Below, piece after piece: positions 25,591 through 33,688 of a DNA stretch of 64,000 nt; positions within the stretch are counted from its first letter, which is position 1; every line of letters starts with the position of its first letter. Under the pieces are notes generated by a model. That model was not told the origin of the DNA. It did no database searches and saw nothing but the letters and a program-made list of their open reading frames with translations. The DNA is from Rhizobium sp. CCGE 510 (GTDB taxonomy: Bacteria; Pseudomonadota; Alphaproteobacteria; Rhizobiales; Rhizobiaceae). A program made the translations under genes and the position numbers. The stretch spans positions 372,001-436,000 of the forward strand of contig NZ_AEYF01000045.1 of assembly GCF_000292525.1 (NCBI RefSeq), written 5' to 3'.

Positions 25591-26631
25591 TTACTCCTGA
25601 AATGCCGGCATGACCTCGGTGATGAAGCGTTCGAGCGACGCCTTCTTGCGCTCGAAACTCATGCCGGTGTCGATCCAGAAGGAATATTCGTCGTAACCGA
25701 GCGCCTCATAGGCCTTCAGCCGGTCAATGACGGTCCGGGCGTTGCCAACGACATTGTTGGTGCGCATGACCTGATCCGAAAGCATGGCGTTCGCTCGGAT
25801 TTGCTCGTCCGCAATCCGTTCGATCAGGCCTTGGGTAACCGGCTTCTCATTCTTGAACCAGGCAAAGAAGTAGTTGTAATAAACGCTGAGTTCATGGGCC
25901 GCCTGGGCGACGTCGTCTTCCGACGAGCCGACATAGGTGTGGCGCAGCAACATGATCTTTGGGCGTTCGATATCCGGGTTCTTGGCGCAGGCATCGTTGA
26001 AGCGTTCCATCAGCGACTGAACCTCATCGTCACCCTGCCAGAGCGGTGTGACCTGAACGTTGCAGCCGTTGGCGACGGCAAATTCGTGCGAGTTCGGATC
26101 GCGCGCCGCGACCCAGATCGGCGGGTTCGGCTGCTGCAGCGGCTTCGGCGCCGAGGTGGTCGCGGGGAATTTGAAGAACTCCCCGTCATGCGCGTAGTCG
26201 CCGTTCCAGATGCCCTTGACCGCCGGGATGAGCTCGCGCATGCGCTGGCCAGCCCCCCAGGCGTCGAGACCCGGCAGCAGACGCTCGTATTCGAAGGAAT
26301 AGGCGCCCCGCGCAATGCCGATGTCGAGCCTTCCGTCGCAGATGATGTCGGCCATAGCCGCCTCGCCGGCGAGCTTGATCGGATGCCAGAAGGGAGCGAT
26401 CACCGTGCCCGTCCCGAGCCTTGCCCGCGACGTGCGGCGGGCGAGATCGGCAATGGTCACGAACGGGTTGGGTGCGATGGTGAAATCCATTCCATGGTGC
26501 TCACCGGTCCAGATCGCATGCATGCCGCCCTTGTCGGCGATCTCGCAGAGCGCGACGAATTCCTCGTAGAGGCTCTTATGGCTCTGGCTGGCGTCGAGCC
26601 GTTCCATATGGACGAAAAGGGAAAACTTCAT
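25591..26631 (-). CDS. LLM-class flavin-dependent monooxygenase (luciferase-like)
   Basis: 346 residues of the bacterial-luciferase TIM-barrel family. Recognisable parts are AIWTGEHHGMDFTIAPNPFVT, RARLGTGTVIAPFWHPIKLAGEAA and RLDIGIARGAYSFEYERL. It uses reduced FMN and O2 to oxygenate small organic substrates. The flavin reductase gene upstream overlaps it by four bases (ATGA), forming a two-component system as in RutA-RutF or the pyridine monooxygenase PyrA-PyrE. The alpha/beta hydrolase two genes upstream strengthens the Rut-like picture. The substrate is not known. Confidence 0.88.
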   Translation of the reverse strand: MKFSLFVHMERLDASQSHKSLYEEFVALCEIADKGGMHAIWTGEHHGMDFTIAPNPFVTIADLARRTSRARLGTGTVIAPFWHPIKLAGEAAMADIICDGRLDIGIARGAYSFEYERLLPGLDAWGAGQRMRELIPAVKGIWNGDYAHDGEFFKFPATTSAPKPLQQPNPPIWVAARDPNSHEFAVANGCNVQVTPLWQGDDEVQSLMERFNDACAKNPDIERPKIMLLRHTYVGSSEDDVAQAAHELSVYYNYFFAWFKNEKPVTQGLIERIADEQIRANAMLSDQVMRTNNVVGNARTVIDRLKAYEALGYDEYSFWIDTGMSFERKKASLERFITEVMPAFQE

Positions 26632-27563
26632 GCTTTTGCGCCCTTGGCTGGAATGGGATGAATGGTGCCGCCGGTCTCGTCGCCGAAATAAACGCCGAAA
26701 TTGCCGATCGAGCTTTCCATCGCGAAACGGTTGACGATATCGGCGGTCGAACTGGTCTTGAATTTGGCCGCAGCCAGCGCATCGGGTTTCACGAACCTGC
26801 CGCCGGCGGGCTCACCGTCTCCGGCAACGGCGTGATAGACGATGTGCTGCTTCCCATCGCTCTTGCCCTGATAGACCGAATAGAGAAAGCCGATGCTGAC
26901 CTTCAACCCGGTGAGCTTCTCCAGATATTCCTGCAGCGCCTCGGTCGGGTTGCCGTCATGAGCGTCGACGCTCGGCAGGGAGAGCACATCGTCGCCGAGC
27001 AGAAAAACCTCTCCGCGGCGCTCGACGACGGCCGCAAGCTCGATATTGCCTTCGCTTGCCGCCGAAACCGCCTTGCTGGCGAGCGTCGGGGTGAAATAGC
27101 CGCCGCGTGCATAGCCGAGACCATTGCGGCCGCTATTGTCGAACGCTTCGATGCGCCCCATCAAAATAACGTGGTCGCCAGCCTCGACGACCTGATCCAT
27201 GGCGCACTCGAACCAGGCCGCCACATTTGAGAAGATCGGGCAGCCGGCCGCCCCCTTATTCCATTCGACCGCTGCAAACCTGTCTTCGACCGGCCGCGCA
27301 AAAGTGTTCGACACGTCTTTCTGGGTTTCCGAGAGCACGTTGATCGCAAAATGCGGCGTGCCGGTCATGATGGCGAAGTTGCGCGACGTCTTGGCAAGGC
27401 AGACGAGGAGCAGGGGTGGATTGAGCGAGACCGATGTGAAGGAGTTCGCGGTGAAGCCAATCGGATTTCCATCCCCGTCGCAGGCGGTGACGACCGTCAC
27501 GCCTGTGGGAAAAGCTCCGAACGCATCACGCAATGCTCTTGGGTCGACAGTTTGCATTGTCAT
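26628..27563 (-). CDS. Flavin reductase fused to a degenerate Nudix-like domain
   Basis: 311 residues. The N-terminal half (about 8-160) is a RutF/HpaC-type flavin reductase (FPTGVTVVTACDGDGNPIGFTANSF in overlapping pieces, SLNPPLLLVCLAKTS, HFAINVLSE) that supplies reduced flavin to the monooxygenase. The C-terminal half (about 175-311) looks Nudix-like (AAVVERRGEVFLLGDD, then EALQEYLEKLTGL). At the place of the Nudix box its catalytic Arg and Glu residues are replaced, so it is unlikely to hydrolyse nucleotides and may bind a ligand. Ordinary flavin reductases are about 160-190 residues, so this is a clear fusion. Coupled by ATGA overlaps on both sides. Confidence 0.85.
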   Translation of the reverse strand: MTMQTVDPRALRDAFGAFPTGVTVVTACDGDGNPIGFTANSFTSVSLNPPLLLVCLAKTSRNFAIMTGTPHFAINVLSETQKDVSNTFARPVEDRFAAVEWNKGAAGCPIFSNVAAWFECAMDQVVEAGDHVILMGRIEAFDNSGRNGLGYARGGYFTPTLASKAVSAASEGNIELAAVVERRGEVFLLGDDVLSLPSVDAHDGNPTEALQEYLEKLTGLKVSIGFLYSVYQGKSDGKQHIVYHAVAGDGEPAGGRFVKPDALAAAKFKTSSTADIVNRFAMESSIGNFGVYFGDETGGTIHPIPAKGAKA

Positions 27564-28405
27564 CGTTCATCCTCCCCGAACGACAGCCACTCAGCGAGCA
27601 GCGAATTGACGATATCAGGTGCGGTCAGGTTCACCATATGGCGATGATCCTCCACGATACGGGCCCAGCCCCGGGGCGCGAGCGCCGCCATTTGCGTCGC
27701 CATCAAGGGCGTCGAATTCGGATCATCGGACCCCGTCAGGAACAGGGCCGGACCAGCCACGTCTTTCCAGCGATCGGCATAGGTCTCGTCTCCGCCGGCG
27801 AAGGCGGCGTAAGCGACAGCATATCCTTCCGGATCGACGAGGTTGAGCCATTTCCGTGTCAATTCCCGCGCAACGACGCTGTCTGCATCATCGCCGAACC
27901 AGCGCGCCAGGGGGCCTTCCTTGTCCACGCCGGTCACCGGAATGGCCGCGGCCCGTGCGAGCACGGCAGCCTTTGCTTGCGGGTCACGCCTGTAGACGCC
28001 GTTGAGGTATGCGACACGGCTGATACGTTCGCCGAACGTCGCCGCCGCCCCTCCCGATACCAGCGCACCCATCGAGTGGCCGGCAACATTCACCGTATCG
28101 ATCGCCATCTCGTCGAGAAAGCGACCGAGCCAGGCGACGAACTCCTCGAGGCGGCTGCCCGGCGGCAGCTTTGCGCTCTCGCCATGTCCCGGCATGTCGA
28201 CGGCGATGACGCGGTGGCCAGCCGACAGAAAGGCGATCTGCGGCGCCCAGGCTTCGAGCCGCATGCCGACGCCATGGATGAGAACCAACGGCTCGCCGCT
28301 GCCGGCCTCGTGATAGGCTGTTCCGCCTGCCGTCTTCTTTCGGGGCAGGTCACCGGCGGCGCTCTTGGCTGCAGCGGCGCCCGAGATCGATCCAGCTGTC
28401 AGCAT
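27560..28405 (-). CDS. Alpha/beta hydrolase (RutD/MhpC-like)
   Basis: 281 residues. The oxyanion-hole motif is PLVLIHGVGMRLEAW, the nucleophile elbow AGHSMGALVSGG and the C-terminal histidine VEDHRHMVNL. In Rut-type pathways such a hydrolase speeds release of carbamate or amide products after monooxygenation. ATG at 28405 follows GGGTGGG; an in-frame GTG at 28417 is an alternative. It overlaps the flavin reductase gene by four bases. The substrate is inferred only from context. Confidence 0.83.
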   Translation of the reverse strand: MLTAGSISGAAAAKSAAGDLPRKKTAGGTAYHEAGSGEPLVLIHGVGMRLEAWAPQIAFLSAGHRVIAVDMPGHGESAKLPPGSRLEEFVAWLGRFLDEMAIDTVNVAGHSMGALVSGGAAATFGERISRVAYLNGVYRRDPQAKAAVLARAAAIPVTGVDKEGPLARWFGDDADSVVARELTRKWLNLVDPEGYAVAYAAFAGGDETYADRWKDVAGPALFLTGSDDPNSTPLMATQMAALAPRGWARIVEDHRHMVNLTAPDIVNSLLAEWLSFGEDER

Positions 28406-28420
28406 CTCAGCGCCCACCCT

Positions 28421-29023
28421 TTAAACGCCGGCAGGATTGGCGACGTCCTGCCCCAGATCTTGCAGATCCTGGTAGCGGTCGCCGATGCGGTGATGAGGCC
28501 GCCCGCCGACCGAAGCGCCGAGCGCCACGACGATCTCGTCGGCGGCCGGCGCGTCGGGGATCGAGGTCTGGATGGTCAGATAGTGCGAACGGCGGCCTTC
28601 GTCGTTCTTGTCCATCAGCGGGATCATGATCGGCGCGTTGGCGGGGCCACGGGTGTTGCAGAAAGCGAGATAGGATTTGGCACCAACGGCATGGCGATAA
28701 AAGTTGCCGAAGCGCAGCGTGTGGATCAGCGCGGAGGCATGTTCGATCTCACCGTCGAGGCCAACGACGGCGGCCTTTCCATAGGCTTCGACAGCCTCGC
28801 CGGAACCGACCGCATCAATGATCATCTTGGTCAGCAACTCGCCGAGAACCGGAGCGCCCGCATGGATCTCAGGCTTGAGGTCTTCGACGAAGCCGCGGCC
28901 CGCCCAGGGGTTCTTCACGACAGCAAAAGCAGAAAACAGTCTTAGCGGCACCGCCGCGGCCTTGCCGCCTTCGATCAGCGTCGTTTCGATCTGCAGTCCC
29001 GTCTTGCGAATTTGAATGGCCAT
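28421..29023 (-). CDS. Amino acid synthesis (AA_synth, DUF1185) family protein
   Basis: 200 residues resembling PF06684. Supporting segments are QIRKTGLQIETTLIEGG, FVEDLKPEIHAGAPVLGELL, the EAYGKAAVVGLDGEIEHASA core and the C-terminal VVALGASVGGRPHHRIGDR. The biochemical role of this family is not established; it recurs beside LLM monooxygenases and ABC importers. It is the first gene of the block, 25 bases downstream of a perfect GntR-type operator. The ATG at 29023 follows TGAGGTG; another in-frame ATG lies four codons earlier. Confidence 0.8.
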   Translation of the reverse strand: MAIQIRKTGLQIETTLIEGGKAAAVPLRLFSAFAVVKNPWAGRGFVEDLKPEIHAGAPVLGELLTKMIIDAVGSGEAVEAYGKAAVVGLDGEIEHASALIHTLRFGNFYRHAVGAKSYLAFCNTRGPANAPIMIPLMDKNDEGRRSHYLTIQTSIPDAPAADEIVVALGASVGGRPHHRIGDRYQDLQDLGQDVANPAGV

Positions 29024-29047
29024 GAAACACCTCATTTTTCATTTTCG

Positions 29048-29067
29048 TATTATGGTATACCATAATA
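29048..29067. promoter_or_regulatory. Perfect 20-bp palindromic GntR (FCD) operator
   Basis: TATTATGGTATACCATAATA is its own reverse complement over all 20 bases. Its core TGGTATACCA matches the kind of site FCD-type GntR regulators bind. It lies 25 bp before the first gene of the catabolic block, so binding would block transcription or initiation. Confidence 0.8.
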
Positions 29068-29408
29068 TACGAGTGTCAACTTGGTTTCGACGAAGAGGAA
29101 ATTCACGCCTTCGAAAGTGCGGAAGGGCTTATTTTTCAGCTTGTTTCAGAAACCCCAGCCGCCAGGCGTCGCAGCCGCGCGACACGTCAGGAAACCACGA
29201 TTATCCCAATCCGTAAGATGCCGCCTTATGTATTATTGAATATGGCATACCATCACATCGGGCAAAGTTGAGGTCAAGCCTGGGCGCGCGGATTCTCCTG
29301 AATCTGCGGCGGACGGGATTATGAATGCAAACATGTTTTCGACAGAGGATCGAGGCAATACCGATTTGCCGAACGCCGATGAAGACCGGAGCGGGTCTCC
29401 GTCGCCGC
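29068..29408. other. Regulatory gap with a second GntR-type box
   Basis: No credible gene was seen in these 340 bases between the catabolic block and the regulator gene. The sequence ATGGCATACCAT at 29242-29253 is a second, imperfect version of the operator core (TATGGCATACCATC). It suggests either a distal operator for looping or the real promoter of a long leader. Confidence 0.55.
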
Positions 29409-30101
29409 CTATTCGGCAGGCTTCTGGGCGGAGAGAACAGCTTCGGCAATTGCGCTGGCGGCGGCGACATGATCCATCGCGGCGCGATAAGCCCCCTCGC
29501 CGTCGCCACGGCGGATGGCATCGACGATCTTCGACATCTGCAGCGGCCCCTCGATGCCGCGCCTTTCCGTCTTGATCGTCATCGAGCGCAGGTGGTTTAT
29601 GCGCACAGTAAGGAGGTTGACGACGCCCCAAGCGACATGCCTGTCGACCCTGGTGAACAGCGTTTGATAGAAGGAGGAGGTATTGGTAAGCACAGCCGCC
29701 ATATCGCTGTCGCGGTAGCCGTTGCGGATTGCGGTCAGGGATTCGTCGAGCGCAGCGACGATCTCGGGGCTGCCGCGCTCCGCACACAGCCGCGCCGCCA
29801 TGCCTTCGAGCGCACCACGGATCTCATAGATCTGTTTGGCTTCCTCGATATCCAGCAGGGCGACGATCGGTCCCTTGTTCGGCAGATTGGCGACAAGCCC
29901 TTCCGATTCCAGGTGCCTCAGAACCTCGCGCACCACCGTTCGGCTGACGCCGAGCTGGGCGCAGAGGTCGCGCTCGACAAGGCGGTCTCCGGGGCGGAAA
30001 TACCCGTTGACAATGGCTTCGCGGACCTTGTCGAGCGCCAGTTCCCGCAATGTCTTTGCAGGACGCTCGACTCTAATTGCGTCCTTCAGAACACCGCTCA
30101 T
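29409..30101 (-). CDS. GntR-family regulator with FCD ligand-binding domain
   Basis: 230 residues. The winged helix covers about residues 15-80 (RPGDRLVERDLCAQLGVSRTVVREVLRHLE read in parts, GLVANLPNKGPIVALL). The FCD domain follows (EAKQIYEIRGALEGMAARLCAE), with metal-ligand type histidines further on (DHVAAASAIAE). FCD regulators release DNA when bound to an acid or sugar acid. It sits directly upstream of the block it probably represses, and boxes at 29048, 29242 and 30168 suggest pathway control plus autoregulation. Confidence 0.88.
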   Translation of the reverse strand: MSGVLKDAIRVERPAKTLRELALDKVREAIVNGYFRPGDRLVERDLCAQLGVSRTVVREVLRHLESEGLVANLPNKGPIVALLDIEEAKQIYEIRGALEGMAARLCAERGSPEIVAALDESLTAIRNGYRDSDMAAVLTNTSSFYQTLFTRVDRHVAWGVVNLLTVRINHLRSMTIKTERRGIEGPLQMSKIVDAIRRGDGEGAYRAAMDHVAAASAIAEAVLSAQKPAE

Positions 30102-30167
30102 GCTGTACCTCAGTATTGGATTGACTTCGCACGCTGAAATTCCCGGCGCAGCCGAATTCAGGAATCG

Positions 30168-30187
30168 TATTATGGCCTACCAAATAC
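30168..30187. promoter_or_regulatory. GntR-type box before the regulator gene
   Basis: TATTATGGCCTACCAAATA repeats the left half of the 29048 operator exactly and keeps TACCA on the right. It lies 67 bp upstream of the GntR start, consistent with autoregulation. Confidence 0.55.
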
Positions 30188-30244
30188 TGTAGCTGTCGGC
30201 GGCCAGCAATTCAACAGCACCGTGTCGATCCGCAGATCGTCAGC

Positions 30245-31639
30245 CTATGCCTCGGAATTAGGCCTTGCCCTGACTATCTCTTCGACCACGGCCTTCGCCT
30301 GCACCCGGATATCAGGGACGGCGGTGATCTCCCAGAATTGCCCCGCGGTTAAAGCGCCGACGGCAAACAGTCGGGCAGGCGTGATCCCAGACGGAGTCAG
30401 CACCTCGGAAACCGCATCCACCTGGATGCCGAGGCCGAGAGGATCGGGAACGATCAGCTGAAACCGGCTCATCTCCTTCAAAAGCGGCGAATGGTTGATT
30501 CCAGCACGCTCCATTCCGGTGCAGTTGACCAGCCAGTCTGCCCTGATCTCGGCGATCTCACGCTTGGCTCGTACCCTGTAGCCGGCGACGAGCCCGTCTT
30601 CCCAGGCGCCGAGCGTTCTCAGGAAGCCTGCATGGAAGCGAACGGTTCCTTCCGAGACCAGTTTTTCGAAGCCGGCGAACACGTCGGGCGCAACCCGATG
30701 GCGGTGGATGTTCCACCACGGGAGCGCATGCCTGAGGAACCTTGCCCGCTCCTCGCCCGGAAGCCGCTGCCACAGAGCCTGCGTGACCGGCCTCAGGCCA
30801 TCCATCACGCTCCGCCAATCGGCGACCTCCCTGCTCTTTCCCCGCAAGATCTTCAACTGGCCGCTGATCGTAGCGGGAAGCGTCTGAACGTCGATCGGCA
30901 AGGGTGCCGGCGGCGTCCTGGCATGTCCGAGCGGTGCCAAGCCACGCCGCGAAAGCACCTCGATCCTGCCTCTATGGCCATGGGCGCGAAGGGCGAGAAC
31001 CTGATCGATCATCGTCAGGCCGGAGCCGAGGATGCAGACCGCATCGGACGGTGCGACGCGCCTCAGCCAGGAGAGCCGCCACGGGTTCTCGATGATCCGT
31101 GAACGCAGAGATGACGGGACGCCAGCCGGATCGACCGGAAGGTTCGCGTTACCGACGCCGAGGCACAGCACGACATTCTTCCCGGCAATCTCGTCGCCGT
31201 TACCGAGTTGAAAGGCGAGCGTAGTCTTGTAGCGTTCCACGCATCCCGCCGCTTTGGCCTTGATGAAATCGACCCGGCAGCGGCCGTCCCGCTTCCGAAG
31301 CAGCCGCGCAAGCGTATCGCGGACATAAAGACCGTAGTCGCTGCGCGAGGCGAAATCGCCCGCCTGCAGCTGGCGTCCATGGCTTTTCAGCCAGTCGACA
31401 AAGTCCTCGGGATGATGGGGCAGCAGGCTCATGCGACCGGCGGGAACGTTGAGGCGATGGAGAAAGAGCTCCGTCCGATAGGCCGTTCCGCGCCCGAAAC
31501 CGGGATCATCGCCGATGACGGCAACCTTCGCCGAAGCGGGAAGCTGCTCGATGAGATTGCAGGTCACAGCTATCGCTGAAAAACCGGAACCGACTACGAT
31601 CACATCGTATATCAACGCATTCTCCCTGAAGCCTGGCAA
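30245..31639 (-). CDS. FAD/NAD(P)-binding protein (YdhS/COG4529-like)
   Basis: 464 residues. The N-terminal DVIVVGSGFSAIAVTCNLIEQL is a Rossmann fold with a GSGFSA variant of the dinucleotide motif. PGFGRGTAYRTELFLHRLNVPAGRMSLL (in parts) is typical of the YdhS group, and a second motif is CILGSGLTMIDQVLAL. Substrates of the family are unsettled; members resemble N-hydroxylating monooxygenases. It is divergent from tauABC with a sulfur-type regulatory motif between them, so a link to organosulfur or siderophore-like chemistry is possible but unproven. Confidence 0.78.
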   Translation of the reverse strand: MPGFRENALIYDVIVVGSGFSAIAVTCNLIEQLPASAKVAVIGDDPGFGRGTAYRTELFLHRLNVPAGRMSLLPHHPEDFVDWLKSHGRQLQAGDFASRSDYGLYVRDTLARLLRKRDGRCRVDFIKAKAAGCVERYKTTLAFQLGNGDEIAGKNVVLCLGVGNANLPVDPAGVPSSLRSRIIENPWRLSWLRRVAPSDAVCILGSGLTMIDQVLALRAHGHRGRIEVLSRRGLAPLGHARTPPAPLPIDVQTLPATISGQLKILRGKSREVADWRSVMDGLRPVTQALWQRLPGEERARFLRHALPWWNIHRHRVAPDVFAGFEKLVSEGTVRFHAGFLRTLGAWEDGLVAGYRVRAKREIAEIRADWLVNCTGMERAGINHSPLLKEMSRFQLIVPDPLGLGIQVDAVSEVLTPSGITPARLFAVGALTAGQFWEITAVPDIRVQAKAVVEEIVRARPNSEA

Positions 31640-31723
31640 TCTTTCGTCATTCGGGTCCTGCCGTCACTCGCCGGTCCAACAGATCGCACAAGCGGCAGAA
31701 TCACGAAAACAATTATCTGTATA

Positions 31724-31742
31724 GTCTATAAATATAGTTTGT
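31724..31742. promoter_or_regulatory. Sulfur-cluster motif (half-conserved) before tauA
   Basis: GTCTATAAATATAGTTTGT keeps the left half (GTCTATAAA) of the palindrome found at 50133, 37455 and 40329, but the right half is not conserved. It lies about 85-105 bp upstream of tauA. Likely a site for a regulator of sulfur use or the AT-rich promoter core itself. Confidence 0.45.
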
Positions 31743-31828
31743 TATTTCTCCCGCCAGCCCTTTCTCAACCTTAGGCTTTTGAGGGTGAGATTATGGAGCC
31801 GATCGGCTCTCAAACAACGGGGCTCAAG

Positions 31829-32842
31829 ATGAATTTCAGAAATTTGGTTGCCGCAATTGCCGTCAGTGTCGGCACTCTGGCAACGGCAGTCGTCGCTGAA
31901 GCGGCGGATAAGAAGGTCGTCGTCGGCTATCAAACCGATGCCTTGCCGTCCTCGGTGGCGATCGCAAACGGCGAATTCGCCAAGGATACCGGATACGACA
32001 TCGACTTCCGCAGGTTCAATTCGGGCGCCGAAATCTTTGCGGCCATTGCCTCCGGCGACGTACAGGTCGGCTATGTCGGTTCCAGCCCGTTTGCGGCTGC
32101 GGTTTCGCGTGGGCTGGAGGTCAAGGCCTTCTACCTCGCTTCCATCTCCGGCATCGACGAGGCTCTCGTTGTGCGCAACGGCTCCGGCATCGAAAGCCTG
32201 AACGATCTGAAGGGCAAGAAGCTTGCCGCCGCGCCCGTTTCCACGGACCATTATCAGCTCCTGGCGCTGATCAAATCGCTGGGTCTGACCGAGAAAGACG
32301 TTCAGGTCTTCGCAATCCCGCAGCCGGAAATCGTTGCAAGCTATAATCGCGGCGATATCGACGGCGGTTTCGTCTGGGATCCGGCTCTGACCGAACTCAA
32401 GAAGACCGGAAAGGTTCTGGTGACCTCCAAGGACGTCGCGGACAAGGGCGCACCGACATTCTCCGCCTGGGTCGCGACCTCGGCGTTCGCGGCCGACAAC
32501 CCGGAATTCCTGAAGGGCTTCGCCTCGGTCATCAACAAATACTACGCCTCCTTCGCCTCGGACAAAGCCGCCTGGGGTCCCGACAGCGACAACGCCAAGT
32601 CGCTGGCCAAGCTTCTCGGCGGAACGGCCGAGCAGCAGGCCTCGGCCCTGAAGAACCTGACGCTGCTCACGCCTGAGCTCCAGGCATCGGACGCCTGGCT
32701 CGGCGGCGGCGAAAAGGCCGGTGCTGCCAAGATCCTCCAGGACACCGCATCGTTTCTGAAGGGTCAGGGCAAGGTTTCCGACGTGCTGACAAATTACGGC
32801 GCCTTCGTCACCGCAGACGCGCTTACCGGCGTCAGCAACTGA
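31829..32842 (+). CDS. tauA: Taurine/aliphatic sulfonate ABC transporter, substrate-binding protein
   Basis: 337 residues from the ATG at 31829, which places a proper signal peptide at the N-terminus (NFRNLVAAIAVSVGTLATAVVAEA). A possible start 12 codons upstream would make it atypical. KKVVVGYQTDALPSSVAIANG, GDVQVGYVGSSPFAAAVSRG and the central FVWDPALTELKKTGKVL are characteristic of TauA. It delivers taurine or related sulfonates to TauBC as a sulfur or carbon source. No taurine dioxygenase gene is adjacent. Confidence 0.88.
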   Translation: MNFRNLVAAIAVSVGTLATAVVAEAADKKVVVGYQTDALPSSVAIANGEFAKDTGYDIDFRRFNSGAEIFAAIASGDVQVGYVGSSPFAAAVSRGLEVKAFYLASISGIDEALVVRNGSGIESLNDLKGKKLAAAPVSTDHYQLLALIKSLGLTEKDVQVFAIPQPEIVASYNRGDIDGGFVWDPALTELKKTGKVLVTSKDVADKGAPTFSAWVATSAFAADNPEFLKGFASVINKYYASFASDKAAWGPDSDNAKSLAKLLGGTAEQQASALKNLTLLTPELQASDAWLGGGEKAGAAKILQDTASFLKGQGKVSDVLTNYGAFVTADALTGVSN

Positions 32843-32849
32843 TCCTCCC

Positions 32850-32882
32850 CGATACCGGCGCGCTGTTGCCGCGCCGGTATCG
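32850..32882 (+). terminator. Stem-loop between tauA and tauB
   Basis: CGATACCGGCGCG and CGCGCCGGTATCG form a perfect 13-bp stem with a 7-base loop. There is no T-run. It probably protects the tauA message or reduces read-through into tauB. Confidence 0.7.
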
Positions 32883-32899
32883 AACCTGCGAGCGCCACC

Positions 32900-33688
32900 A
32901 TGCTTAAAGTCGACCACGCCAGCGTTTTCTTCGCAGCCCGCGACGGGCGGACCGTCCACGCGCTCGACCGCGTTTCCTTCGATATTCCCGAACGGGGTTT
33001 CGTCGTTGCGCTCGGGGCATCTGGATGCGGCAAATCAACCCTTCTCAACGCGATTGCCGGTTTCCTGCCGTTGTCCGATGGCCGGATCACGCTCGATGGC
33101 CGCGCGGTCGAACGGCCGGGCGCCGATCGCGGCGTCGTCTTTCAGAAAGATGCGCTGCTGCCCTGGAAATCGGTGACCGACAATGTCGCGCTCGGCTTGA
33201 AATTTGCCGGCGTTAACCGAAGGGAACGGCAGGCGCGTGCCCTGGAACTGCTGCGGCTCGTCGGCCTCGACGAATTCGCCGGCGCTTTTCCCTACGAGCT
33301 GTCCGGCGGCATGCGCCAGCGGGTCGGCATCGCCCGCGCTCTCGCAACAAATCCCGACATTCTGCTGATGGACGAGCCGTTCGGCGCGCTCGACAGCCTG
33401 ACGCGCGAGCAGATGCAGGAACTGTTGGTATCCATCTGGGATAAAACCGCAAAGAAGGTTTTCTTCATCACCCATTCGATCGAAGAGGCCCTGTTTCTGG
33501 GCACACAGGTGCTGGTCATGTCGCCTCGGCCGGGGCGCGTCGTCGCCCGCTTCGATCTGGATTTCGTCCGCCGCTTCGCCGAGACGGGCGATGCCCGGTC
33601 GATCAAGGCGTCGCCGCAATTTGCCGAGCTGCGCGAGGAGATCCGCGCCATTCTCCACAGCAGCGAAGACTTGAGGAGTGCGGCATGA
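32900..33688 (+). CDS. tauB: Taurine ABC transporter ATP-binding protein
   Basis: 262 residues. Walker A GASGCGKST, Q-loop QKDALLPWKSV, signature LSGGMRQRVG, Walker B ILLMDEPFGALD and the switch ITHSIEEALFLG all match the nitrate/sulfonate (NitT/TauT) ATPases. It overlaps tauC by four bases (ATGA), so the two are coupled. Confidence 0.9.
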   Translation: MLKVDHASVFFAARDGRTVHALDRVSFDIPERGFVVALGASGCGKSTLLNAIAGFLPLSDGRITLDGRAVERPGADRGVVFQKDALLPWKSVTDNVALGLKFAGVNRRERQARALELLRLVGLDEFAGAFPYELSGGMRQRVGIARALATNPDILLMDEPFGALDSLTREQMQELLVSIWDKTAKKVFFITHSIEEALFLGTQVLVMSPRPGRVVARFDLDFVRRFAETGDARSIKASPQFAELREEIRAILHSSEDLRSAA

